Assembly (NCBI RefSeq): GCF_910592395.1
Contig: NC_088308.1
Span: forward strand, 1,364,001-1,428,000
Source: Lineus longissimus
Lineage: Eukaryota > Nemertea > Pilidiophora > Heteronemertea > Lineidae
Direction: 5' to 3'
Length of the DNA: 64,000 bases
The notes beneath the pieces were generated by a model, which was not told the DNA's origin, did no database searches, and worked only from the letters and a program-made list of their open reading frames with translations. Both the position numbers and the translations under genes were made by a program. Positions 11,140-39,006 of this stretch are shown here, piece after piece (the stretch's first letter is position 1; each line of letters starts with the position of its first letter).

Positions 11140-11665
11140 CGTGAGATCAGATAACCAGCTGGCAGAGGTTGGTTGTTCCATTGTCCGTCCTTGTGAGATG
11201 ATTACCACGGTACAACCAAATCAGTTGTCTTGTACAGCTAAATGACCATTTGAAGTTGTGTCAATGACTTCCCAACCTGACCAGATAACCAGCTGGCAGA
11301 TGTTGGTTGTTCCATTTTCCGTCCTTGTGAGATGATTACCACGGTACAACCAAATCAGTTGTCTTGTATCACAGTGTAATGTTGTCTTGTACAGCTAAAG
11401 GACCCTTTGAAGGTTGTGTCAATGTCTTCCCAACCTGACCAGATATCCAGCTGGAAGAGGTTGGTTGTTACGTAGGCTGTCCTGTCGTCTCCAAAGTTCA
11501 TTAGCGGTAACCTTAGTGTAATTTTTAGGTTGTGTCAAGGTCTTCCCAACCTGACCAGATAACCAGCTGGCAGAGGGTAGTTGTTTCGCGTCAGAGTTTT
11601 TATGTTGTGTCAAGGCCTTCACAATCTGAATAGATAAGCAGCTGGCAGAGGTTGATTGTTTCCAC
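11140..11665. repeat. Irregular tandem repeat, ~5 copies
   Basis: The block CCAGATAACCAGCTGGCAGA with GGTTGGTTGTT recurs at about 11144, 11279, 11438, 11552 and 11628. The variable spacing (about 135, 159, 114 and 76 bp) indicates internal deletions. CCAGCTGG is itself palindromic. No coding capacity is seen. Confidence 0.87.
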
Positions 11666-11924
11666 ATCCCACAGACCATGCAGACAGAAAGATATTGGGA
11701 TTTCACTAATCACAATTGCCGTTGCCTGTACCATGACAGAAGACGGACAATAGTGCGATGGGCTTCATGATTTTGCTTGGGTTGGGGAGTTTCTGGGCTG
11801 ATAAGGGCAGACATACATTGGGTCAGGTCAAGTATTGGGGTTGAGAAAGTGTTAGGTGTTGGTGTAGGGGGCCTACCCTAAGGATAAAATAATGTGTCTC
11901 AATTTCACCATGGCAATCTGACAG

Positions 11925-12085
11925 CACTTCACCATAGTGAATTGGGACGGTGAAATATTTTACCATGGTGAGCATGGTAAATTCTACATTCATGGTGAGC
12001 ATGGTAAACTTTGATTTCACCATGGTGAACGCTGCATTCACCATGGTGAGCATGGTCAACTCCGATTTTACCATGGTGAATCTGA
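11925..12085. repeat. Palindromic CACCATGGTGA cluster
   Basis: TTCACCATGGTGA and one-mismatch forms occur about eight times in 160 bp, separated by short A/T-rich spacers. Each core (CACCATGGTG) is a perfect palindrome. The cluster is probably a degenerate minisatellite. Confidence 0.85.
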
Positions 12086-12779
12086 GATTTTTTTCTTAAG
12101 GGTCATCTCCATCCAAACCAATTCACCGACTTAACGTTGCCCTCTTTTAAGGCAACAAAATAATGAAAACAGATGTAAAGACAGGAGACTAAAAACGGAA
12201 TACAATGTACAGAACACAGCCTTGTTATTCATGAAACATAGACTCTTGTCGACAACAAACAGTCAACAGAATTTTGGCAGGATTTTTCAAAATAACAATG
12301 ATGTGAAGTGAAAAAATACAATAAAATATAGCAATAAAAGTAAGTCACTCTATTGCAAATTACTTCCCACTAACAAGTTGAGGTGTGCCCACAAGTTGCT
12401 CGACAATCAAAATGGATTGATACGACGAACACCAGAGTTCAAAGGCGAGAAAGGATTCACTTTTTGCCCACATCAACGCATCATTCATTGAAATCGCTGT
12501 TGATCGAGGAGCGACACGTGGCCATCGGAGTGACTAGGGAGATGAGAGCTGGCGATTCAGTCCATGCCTGTTCGAACAGGCCACCATTCCTCTCCTACAC
12601 TGCTTTGGAGTCTTTGGTAAACTTCGATGAGATCATCAGTGGGTGGCGACTTCTTCCTAGATTTTCTGAAGACAGAAAATAGAATTCAATTCAATACAGT
12701 ACATGATTGTGGCAGAGCAAGGGACAAGGATGTGACGTGACAAGATCGAAGAGCAAGACCAGCGTGAATCTACACGACA
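12086..12779. other. Intergenic, no gene seen
   Basis: Only short frames without similarity I can recognise and no repeats of note. Confidence 0.45.
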
Positions 12780-12960
12780 CACTATGGACTAGTGGCTCAG
12801 ATTCTCAACTAGAGGTCAAGAGGTCCCTGGTTCGAATCCTACAGTCGGTGAGAGACTCAGGCAGGTCTCTTAGACACTTGCCTCACTACCCAGATGTATA
12901 AATGGGTTCTGGCGCTGGGCATATGGACAAATGGGACAGCATTTTTTCCTTCTTTTTTTG
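12780..12960 (+). mobile_element. tRNA-derived SINE
   Basis: A tRNA-like head (TGGCTCAGATTCT A-box-like, then CCTGGTTCGAATCC with a consensus B box at about 12829) is followed by a body with TTGCCTCACTACCCAGATG and TATAAATGGGTT. That body resembles the conserved central domain of metazoan SINE superfamilies (Nin-DC-like, from memory). The 3' end runs into a T-rich tail near 12945-12960. A related head lies on the minus strand at 59215-59385. Family naming is tentative. Confidence 0.75.
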
Positions 12961-13224
12961 TTACTAACAGGATTGTGTGAAGCCCAGGCTTCAATCTCTT
13001 CATCTATCTGGGCCCTCGACGATGGCACCTTTGGTCCTTCCTTTTCCAACAAGTGTCTGAAACAGTGAAAACAAAAACACAGTGGAAATCATTGACCGCG
13101 TTGTAGGTTAGACACTGCTGCTCAAATGATTTGAAATATTCTCCTCACAACCCTAAGAAGAAAACCTAGGTGGCTTTTTCGTTATGCATTTCTTTGCAGT
13201 GAATTAACGAGTAAACATCGTCTC

Positions 13225-13400
13225 TCAGACACTTGGGAAACGCATCTGAGAGCATCTCAGTTTCAAAATTTTCCTGCTGGAGACCCCCAGACCTCTTTGT
13301 GGGTGAGCGCCTACTGCGCTTTCATGTGATTGTGAGGGCGAGCCCTCACCATATTCAGGCTTCGCCCTCAACGGGGCCCCCTCTATCCAGTTGTGCTGGA
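13225..13400 (-). repeat. Probable dispersed repeat
   Basis: On the minus strand this reads GAGGTCTGGGGGTCTCCAGC then GAAAATTTTGAAAC, with GGGCGAAGCC-type palindromic G/C blocks. I recall similar sequence as a common dispersed repeat of marine invertebrate genomes. A 143-codon minus-strand frame crossing it (13225-13656) shows no protein family features and is not called. Confidence 0.45.
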
Positions 13401-13656
13401 TCCACTCCCTAATTTGATGGTGACCTACCATGTGGTCCAGCCACCAGTCAGACAAGGATCCCCTTTTGCGAGTTGTTGCTACTTCTGGCTGTACCGAGGC
13501 TACTTTTTGCTGGGTCACTGGATGTACCAAGTCATGCCCGCTGAAACGACGAGTGATCATATCAACATTGTTGTGGCGATACTCTACACCATCCCTTCGC
13601 AATTCCCACAGCCCGTGATCACTGTTCACTAAAAGATTGGAGAAACAAGTCGTCAC

Positions 13657-14750
13657 AATTCCGTTGGCGTCATATGCAATTTGAATTGCAGCAGATGTCG
13701 CGGTTTAACATAAGTTGTGTACCGGCGCTACCGAATACGCTGCATGACACAAGGGCCTTAACATCACAGTAGAAAAGAATCATATTGAATTTGGCTAAAT
13801 CACAGGGCTCAGCCAGGCCTCTGAATCTGATATCATGATGGGGGGCGGGCGAGGGGGTTGGTCCAGCAGCGGCTGGCAGCTGACATTTGTCTTGACTCTT
13901 GCTTAGCGCTGCTACAGCTTAAAGTGCTGTGGTACAGTCTAGAAGCAGTGTCATCATTGGCGAAATGGACCAAAGTTTGTGAGGGGTCGAGTTTCGTCCA
14001 AAAATAGATCTGTTTACACACTACGGCAATGGCGTATTGCAGGTACACGTCAACGGGTCATTGATTGTCGGACGTCAGTTCGCCAAGAAAACCAAAGGAA
14101 TCGAAGGATTCATTGAACTCATCAACACATCATTAGTTTTCAGTGAAGTGCAACTGTATTCCTAGGTAAATCACTTTGGTATATAGAGAGTAAGATTACA
14201 ATTAACTCACGTTAAAGTTTGAGTTCCGGGGAGGTAGCGTTGTCAGTACGTTGGTATAGGGGCGCAATACCCTAGCTTATAGCGAGCAATTAGTACACTA
14301 AGATTTCAGTGATTAACATAATAGTTGCAAGTATTTGGCATTTTAGACTCATAATTCGTGCTATAATAACTACGTTGTAAACATAATGCTCAAAATTGAT
14401 TCATGAAAAAGTTGTTAGGGCAATATCAAGCAAGCAGTAATGGAAAAAAGTGTAATTCCATTAACTGAATATTGTTTTTAGACACTATAACATTTTAGGC
14501 CTACTTTTCCGAAAACCACGAGAACAATGTATGTGAAAAAAACAACACATATAAGTGAGGCGCCGAGTATACAGTAATTGTAAGGTAAAGAAAAGCTCGG
14601 TCTCTAAAGTCTGGAGGTCCGGAGTCCGTAACTGTGACGGTCACGAGAGTGGCTTGTCCTTACGGATAGATCGAGAGGGCGGTTTGGGGTTCCGCCGACG
14701 GTGCTCGCATGCATTAGTTGTATCCCCGAAACCTTTACAACGCGAACAAA
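13657..14750. other. Intergenic, no gene seen
   Basis: AT-rich, short frames only; nothing recognisable. Confidence 0.45.
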
Positions 14751-14752
14751 GC

Positions 14753-15115
14753 TCGTGGCATCCATGACGGTATAGGAATTGACGGTGAAGTAACAAAAAA
14801 ACTCGTGGCATATCGGATGCGCATCCGATGACGGTAAAGAAATTGACGGTAAAGGATCTCGTGGCATATCGGATGCGCATCCGAAGACGGTAAGGGAATT
14901 GACGGTGAAGGATCTCGTGGCATATCGGATGCGCATCCGATGACGGTAAAGAAATTGACGGTAAAGGATCTCGTGGCATATCGGATGCGCATCCGAAGAC
15001 GGTAAGGGAATTGACGGTGAAGGATCTCGTGGTATATCGGATGCGCATCCGAAGACGGTAAGGGAATTGACGGTAAAGGATCTCGTGGCATATCGGATGC
15101 GCATCCGATGACGGT
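14753..15115. repeat. 56-bp tandem array with 14-bp palindrome
   Basis: Units start at 14802, 14858, 14914, 14970, 15026 and 15082, after a truncated first unit at 14753. Each contains CTCGTGGCATAT and the perfect palindrome CGGATGCGCATCCG, followed by GACGGTAA and AATTGACGGT. Two sub-variants (GATGACGGTAAAG and GAAGACGGTAAGG) mostly alternate, suggesting a higher-order dimer. Long minus-strand frames through the array simply reflect repetition. Confidence 0.95.
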
Positions 15116-15197
15116 TTTATATACATATACATATATTATATAAATTTTAGTTTTACACTATTATGTAAGTGCAAGCTCTAGTGAGCTCACACAACTG

Positions 15198-15395
15198 TTT
15201 GACAGTCCTGGCTCCTCCATCGTGCTGACAACATGATGAGAGAGATGAGACAGTCACAGCCAGGCAAAAAAAGTCTTGGCTGCTCTGCCAAGTTGTCAAC
15301 ATGGTGAGAGAGATGAGGAAGTCACAGCCAGGCCGAATCAGTCCTGGCTGCTCCACCGTGTTGACAACATGATGAGAGAGATGAGGAAGTCACGG
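15198..15395. repeat. ~70-bp repeat cluster, second locus
   Basis: About three units of the family at 9705-9981, with GAGAGAGATGAG(ACAG or GAAG)TCACAGCCAGG and CTGGCTGCTC. The two clusters are 5 kb apart in the same orientation. Confidence 0.87.
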
Positions 15396-16835
15396 TTTCT
15401 CTTCATTATCATGCAATATGTATTCGACCACCACAACCAATCGTGGTTTGTATAACCTGACATAGGAGTGTCCTCAGATTTCAGTGGCATCAGTTGAAAG
15501 TTTATATCTTACTTACTCCTGTTAGTATGCATGTACGGTGACTCTGATTCGATTAGTTACAGCATCTCGTCAAGATGCGCCATGTCGAGGTTTTTCGGTA
15601 AAAAACCCGATTGGTGTTTTGAGATTCTGAAAAACTTCTAAAAGTTTTTCACTTGTTTGTGTTGGTAAAAAACCAACAACATTAAAAGGTTTTTTAAAAA
15701 CTCAAAAACCTATATTATACTCTTTGTAGGTTAGACATTAATGGAGATCGCGTTTATCCGAAATGTGTTCCTTCGAGCTTCAGCTGGTTCCATCAGATGG
15801 AGGTGCTCAACATTTTTACTGACCCGTTTGGCGGATGAGCTTGCATCGTGCTGCGAGCGGTTTCCGCTGCCTTGCAGCATTGTCCAAGTGGAATACAGTA
15901 TACGTAACATGAGTGAGGCTTTCGGTAAGCTGAGAGGACATTTTAATTTTGGATAGTAATTTGGAGGGATGATACGTACTATATGTGTCCATTTTGTTTC
16001 CAAACAAAAAGATTGCTGATTGTTGTGGGAAACAGCGTGAAGGATGTTTAAACAGTTTTTATTCGAACAACGTATTAAAATTTCGAATGGCTTAGATTGC
16101 ATCAACTGGGGACGTGTGGGAAGAATTGGTATATGATTTTGCAGTCGTAAACATTTAAAGCAAAAGCCACTGAAGGTATGTACATGTAATTTGGACTAAA
16201 CTAATTCGTGAATCGCCTACTGGAACATAAGTTGAAGCTGGATCACCAGGTTGGTATGATAGACATGCCATTTATACCACGAAGGAGCAATTGGGAAGCT
16301 TGCTGATTTCGTTCAGCACCTGTCATATTTGGTTCATCACCCACATGAATTCGACTATCGTTTATCACGTTATATCATTGTTTGAATAGTCGTCAGTCTT
16401 CTTGCTTCTGTTAGAAACCATCTGAGTTGGTGGCTTTCATACGACTTTCGTTTTTTAACAGTAGACATATATGAGACACCAACGAGAAAACTTCCAGCTG
16501 AGGAGAAAACGGATTCCATTGTAGATGAAACAGTTTTATTGAGCAAGTTAGCAGCTGTAATCGTCACGGCCATTGAAACGATATGATAACGGTTTCCGAA
16601 GCTTGATTAATAAAACCTTGAAATATGAAATATATTAACCCCCTCAGGACGGGAGATGAACAGGAGTGTCCCTTACTGCTTCTGTGTCCCATTTTCGACC
16701 CATGCACTGACTTAACAAAGAGGTGTCGGTGATTATATCGCTTTCTGAAGTTGTCCGTTTTATGCTTATGCTAATGTTGGAAAACACGTTTAAATGTTGT
16801 GACTTTTTCAGAAGCTTCACTGAAAAAATCAAGTC
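15396..16835. other. Upstream region of the Cys-loop receptor gene, no gene seen
   Basis: Short frames only. A/T-rich inverted stretches around 15590-15715 (GGTTTTT and AAAAACC runs) can fold. Any promoter of the Cys-loop gene should lie here, but no decisive motif is visible. Confidence 0.45.
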
Positions 16836-19800
16836 ATGAAGCACGTGCTTGTAATCTGCATCATCGTCGCATTCTGTTGTTGTTCCCACATCGATGGAAT
16901 ACTTGGTAGGTAGTGACTTGGTTGATCTATAAGGGAAATAATTACTACATGTACATGTTTATGCTGCTCTGCCGCTATTTAGTTTGCATTTTACCCCCGG
17001 CATAACATTTTGAAAAAAGAATCCAATAATATGATCATGGTTCGCATGCAGTATATATATATTCCATGTCAGAGTAGGTTCTCGCTGCATGCGATTGTGA
17101 CAATGCATACCAGCGATTGTGACAACGCATGCCAAAGATTGTGACAACGCATGCCAGCGATTGTGACAACACATGCAAGCGATTGTGACAACGCATGGGG
17201 CAGTGCTTTGTCATTTCACTCCGCATTGCTCCCATAGAAAGCAATAATCGCAGGCATTGCGAAAAGCATGCGAAAGCGAGTCAAATCGTGCTCAGTGCTA
17301 TACAAAAGGCTTTCGAAGAGGTGTACATGTACATTGGAGCAATTTACGGTTCACTTTTCCCCTTCCTGATTCTTAAATCGTTCCAATTCACGCTCAGGTG
17401 TGTGGAGGCAGTCGGTTAAGGTTTACACCTTGGCGATCGTGACAACATGTACAGTGCCTTGTCACTATTATCGCTCGCGGCACTTCAGCGCCTAAAATTG
17501 CTAAAATCGCATGTGGTTGTGAAATTCAGGTGAAAGCGCGTCAAATCACATGCCTAGGAAAGTCACCCTAACACTGTATCTTCCAGACCAACCAATCATC
17601 TCGAAAGAAGCAGAGTTGATCAAGAAGATTTTGGCGATCTGCGAAGTGGAACAACAGTCACGTCCTGTTCATAATACGTCCCACCCAACCGAAGTTGAAG
17701 TGAGGGCTCATCTTGTGCGAGTCATAAATGTTGTAAGTTGAGATAGGAAATTTAAAGAAATATAATTACATGCATCCAACGCTTGTTTACACAACAACAC
17801 AATGTCCATGAACTTTGAATGTAATTTGCCGCATCCATGTACATGTATTACGTAGATAATGCATTTGCTAGTATTTGAGTTCGTCTGCTTTTAACGGTAC
17901 ATAAATGAAAATATGCTAGTAGAAATTTATCCAGTTTGCTTCCTTAACCTTTCATCTTTGTCTAGGCTCGCCCTTTATACAAATTGTAGTATGCTCTATT
18001 GATTATTTCGGCAGGATTCAAAGCAACAGTCATTCAGCATGTCTGCATTCCTTGAAGTGGTAAGTTGAATAGGTGTAATTTATGTAAGGTTTCCACTACC
18101 TGTTTTTCATAAGCTAAACATCAATATATCGACCCGGTTCGACGAACGACTAGTAACTTACAAACGATAGTGGTAAATATAGAAAAATAGAAAGAAAGAA
18201 AGAAGTTGATAAGCCCTCTCCAAGGGATCATCATATACTCTTTCACCGGGCATCTCTGATAATACACCTAACCTTAACTGACAATGCTTAACCCCACCCC
18301 ACCCCAAGAACAAACTGAGGAAAAAAAGTAAAAAATCTTTAAAATATGAAACGACATTCCAGTTATTTATGGGCTAAAGAGCCTCCTTTCCTTTCATTAT
18401 ACTGCAGAGTTGGTATCACACCAACCTGATATGGGACCCTAAAGACTTCGGTGGTGTAAAGAAGGTTGTAATGAGTGGAGAGCATCTCTGGATTCCCGAC
18501 CTAGGATTACTGAATAGGTAGGTACTCATGAAAAACTGAAAATCCAGGCAACATCCCAAATATAAAGATAACAGTTTGATGCTCATTTAGCTGGACACTT
18601 GTGTGCCGCATGAGTGGCGCGTTTTGGAGAAGCCCGTTCACCAATCATCCGCAAGGAAGTTTTTCTCTCGTAGCCATCATAACATTTTACAAACTTCTTT
18701 TTGCACCACTTTGCCTATCATGGCCTTTCTTCTCCATATATGTGGTCACGTGAGCCCAGATGCTCAATCGACGTTAGAGATAAGCGTCAGCGTTAGCTAA
18801 ACTAAGCGGTATCTCTGTCAGTAAATTACAACAGGAGCGTTATAGGTCCTAACGCCAACGGGCCCTGACAGATGGATATAAAACCATTGCCAAGTGAAAC
18901 ACCAAAACAAAAGCTCGACATGCTCCGCCCGGGATGCACTTGGATTATGGACGATGTGTAAGATCAGCAACCTTTTTTTTGCAGCATGGATGGAGATTTT
19001 GACTTTACCCATGATCAAGATGATATAAACTTAATGATATTGAACGATGGGCTAGTGAAATGGTATCCAGGTGGGATCTATAACGTCGGATGCCATCTTG
19101 ACTTGACCTACTTTCCATTCGACACTCAAAGATGTTCATTCTATTTCATATCCTGGGTGTATAACTATCAAGAAATGCGTTTGTTTGCTAAAAAACCCAA
19201 AATGGATGTTGTGCACTTCATGTCACGAGCCGAATGGGAAGTGATTGATGTACGTGTTTTAAGTGAAACGGTCCATTTCAAGCCTGGAGTGGAGGAGTCA
19301 AAATGGTCGGTCCTGAAAGTCGAAATAACGTGCACGCGAGAACCCGGATATTACATCACAAATGTTATCGTGCCGGCCATCATCATCTCATTGTTGGTTT
19401 TGACAGTTTTCATGCTGCCGTGTGACTCTGGTGAGAAGATTTCCTTGGGTATTACAGTTCTGGTGGCATTCACCGTTTTCCAGTTGGTCATTGCTGATAC
19501 CTTGCCGAAGAATTCTAGTGAGACTCCCTATATTGGTAAGATTATTAGAGCTTATATCTTAAACTCCAACACCGTGTCGATATTTGGATATCAGCATAGG
19601 AAAATTGAAGAATTTTGATGATGGCTGCCCGATCAGTTCATTATAAGCAATGCTATCGCTTGAACTCGGTACAGTCGAGGTACTTCACCAAACCGTCATA
19701 CTATCCGAAATATATCATTCTTGTGTATGTCATATCATATGGTTTGTTTTGGTTCTGAAGGATCTCCCGCTTTCAGGTAACTCTTCAAATACTAGAAGTA

Positions 19801-20358
19801 GACTTTATCGGGTACCGTTAACATGACCGTTGCACTTGCTCATCAACATTTTATATACTTTCAGTTATCTACTTGACAACGCTAATGGCGACAACGGGTT
19901 TCACGACTCTGATGTCAGTGGTCGTACTTAACATTCACCACACGGGCATCGAAAGGAAATTTTCTCCAAAGGTCCGATTCCTCATTTTTAATGTTCTCGG
20001 ACGAGTGACCAGGTATTGTAGATACGCTCCAACGGACCAGTCGTCGATGTACTGCGATGGCGTCAGTGCGCAAGAAATGCCAGTAAAAAAACCGACTGCT
20101 CTAAATAATTCCCCGGCTCTGACGGAAGGGAATCAGAACAAAGAGGTTATCGGACTTCTTCAGGCTATTCTTGAGGAGACCAAAGCTTTGAATGAGAGAA
20201 AGGACAGGAAGGACAAAGATACCGAGGCTGCGGATGAGTGGAAGGAGGCTGCTAAAATTGTGGATAGATTCCTGATGCTGGTCTACTTTCTATCCATAGT
20301 TATCATCACTTTCGTATTCCTTATTGTTATGCCAACGCACCCAAATCAACAAACGTAA
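16836..20358 (+). CDS. Cys-loop ligand-gated ion channel subunit, nAChR-like, non-alpha
   Basis: Six coding exons: 16836-16905, 17587-17732, 18015-18059, 18408-18517, 18985-19535 and 19865-20358. They join in frame to 471 residues. Exon 1 encodes a signal peptide (MKHVLVICIIVAFCCC). The extracellular domain has WIPDLGLLN and a Cys-loop from C160 to C174 (13 residues between the cysteines, with FPFD). M1 follows GYYITNVIVP. M2 is EKISLGITVLVAFTVF, preceded by the GEK cation-selectivity motif. M3 follows YIGVIYLTT, and M4 is near the C-terminus (FLSIVIITFVFLIVM). The vicinal Cys pair of alpha subunits is absent. Loop A has Leu where the family has Tyr, and the 9' pore residue is Val284 instead of Leu. 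It is probably a pentameric channel subunit at the plasma membrane; its agonist is unknown. A possible polyadenylation signal is AATAAA at 20603. Confidence 0.93.
17090..17200. repeat. 22-bp minisatellite in intron 1 of the nAChR-like gene
   Basis: Five units of AGCGATTGTGACAACGCATGCC with small variations. GCATGC within the unit is palindromic. Confidence 0.92.
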
Positions 20359-20602
20359 TGATAAAGGCCGTGCACAGTTTCTCAGTTTCAGGTTCTGTGT
20401 GTTCATATTGTACGATATTCACTGACCATGCTTTACATGTAGGTAGTATCTGCATTGTTTATTCTGATTATTCTGCTTTTGTGATCCCAAATCCTCGTCG
20501 ACCCAACCTGCTTGCCTTGACCTTAATTTGCCACCTATCACTCCCTTGCAGTGGGAGCCTTTATCCACATTAGTAAATGATATATTAACATATACATCAT
20601 CT

Positions 20603-20608
20603 AATAAA
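20603..20608 (+). promoter_or_regulatory. Candidate polyadenylation signal of the nAChR-like gene
   Basis: AATAAA lies 245 bp after the stop codon; it is the first canonical hexamer I found downstream. Confidence 0.45.
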
Positions 20609-21078
20609 TGTTTTAATTTCAAATCAAACTCAGTTGACTTTGTTATTACATGGGTTTTTTTGAGTTGTGAAAGTCCATATCATGTTCACGGCGTACGCCT
20701 CATCTTCACAGCGTATATCTGTAGTTATCTACATTAACATCTATACCCGTAAATAGTCGTAATGATGTTCATGTGCTTCAAGTCCTAACAGAGTAAATAA
20801 GTGTACTAGTTTTTCAAAGTAAGGCATCATGTCCCCTTGATAGCCTACGACCTCCGAATTGAGACCATCGCGAAAAACTTGATCTTGAGGGGTTTACAAG
20901 CTAGATGACCAGAGTAGTGTACACATGATTAGATATGTCGACCAACTACTCCACAGTGTTTCCTTGGCCTGCTCCGGTGTTGTGTCTTGGAAGCCTCATA
21001 CATGTACTGACACTCCACGGCTACTGATATCGTTGGAGCCCTGGAGTTCTTCTGTCCCTTACCGGGAAAGAGTAAGCC

Positions 21079-38549
<17,471 letters not shown>

Positions 38550-38808
38550 GGCACGGCAAGTGAAATTCATCGGATCAAATTTTAATGAAAATAGGATGTC
38601 CCAGGGATAGGACGTGCAATTTTCATTGTACCAGATGGAACTTTTACAAATTGACAGGGTTTCGTCTAGCCGAGGGGGAATGGAAGAGATTTGCATGTGA
38701 ACGTTATTGTACCCATCTATATAAGGTGAAAGAAATCCAATCAATCAATCAATCAACCGTCCGATCGAGTATAAACCAGTGTGCGAAATGTATTTTATAA
38801 AGTCAAAA

Positions 38809-38814
38809 TAATAA
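38809..38814 (+). promoter_or_regulatory. Candidate polyadenylation signal of ABCC
   Basis: AATAAA, 260 bp after the stop codon and about 190 bp before the stop codon of the convergent TBL3 gene. Confidence 0.55.
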
Positions 38815-39006
38815 AGATATCGATATTATTTTCTTTCGTGTCTAAAATAAGAATGGTCTGGTGTGACCATCAGAATCACTGTCCCATTTACAAGGTAATT
38901 TCATTGCCACACAATTTATCCTTTAATTGGATAAGACCACAATCCCTTTAAATGCCTCACTTGATACACCAACAGTCACCACAGTGCACTACAATTATCT
39001 TCTCCA

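Noticed and set aside
13225-13656. 143-codon minus-strand frame
   Set aside because: It runs through a G/C-rich block that looks like a dispersed repeat and has no recognisable domain, signal peptide or splice context.
14604-15132. Three overlapping long minus-strand frames with repeated RMRIRYATRSF-type units
   Set aside because: The 56-bp period and open repeats create long frames in several phases; the repetition explains them without a protein.
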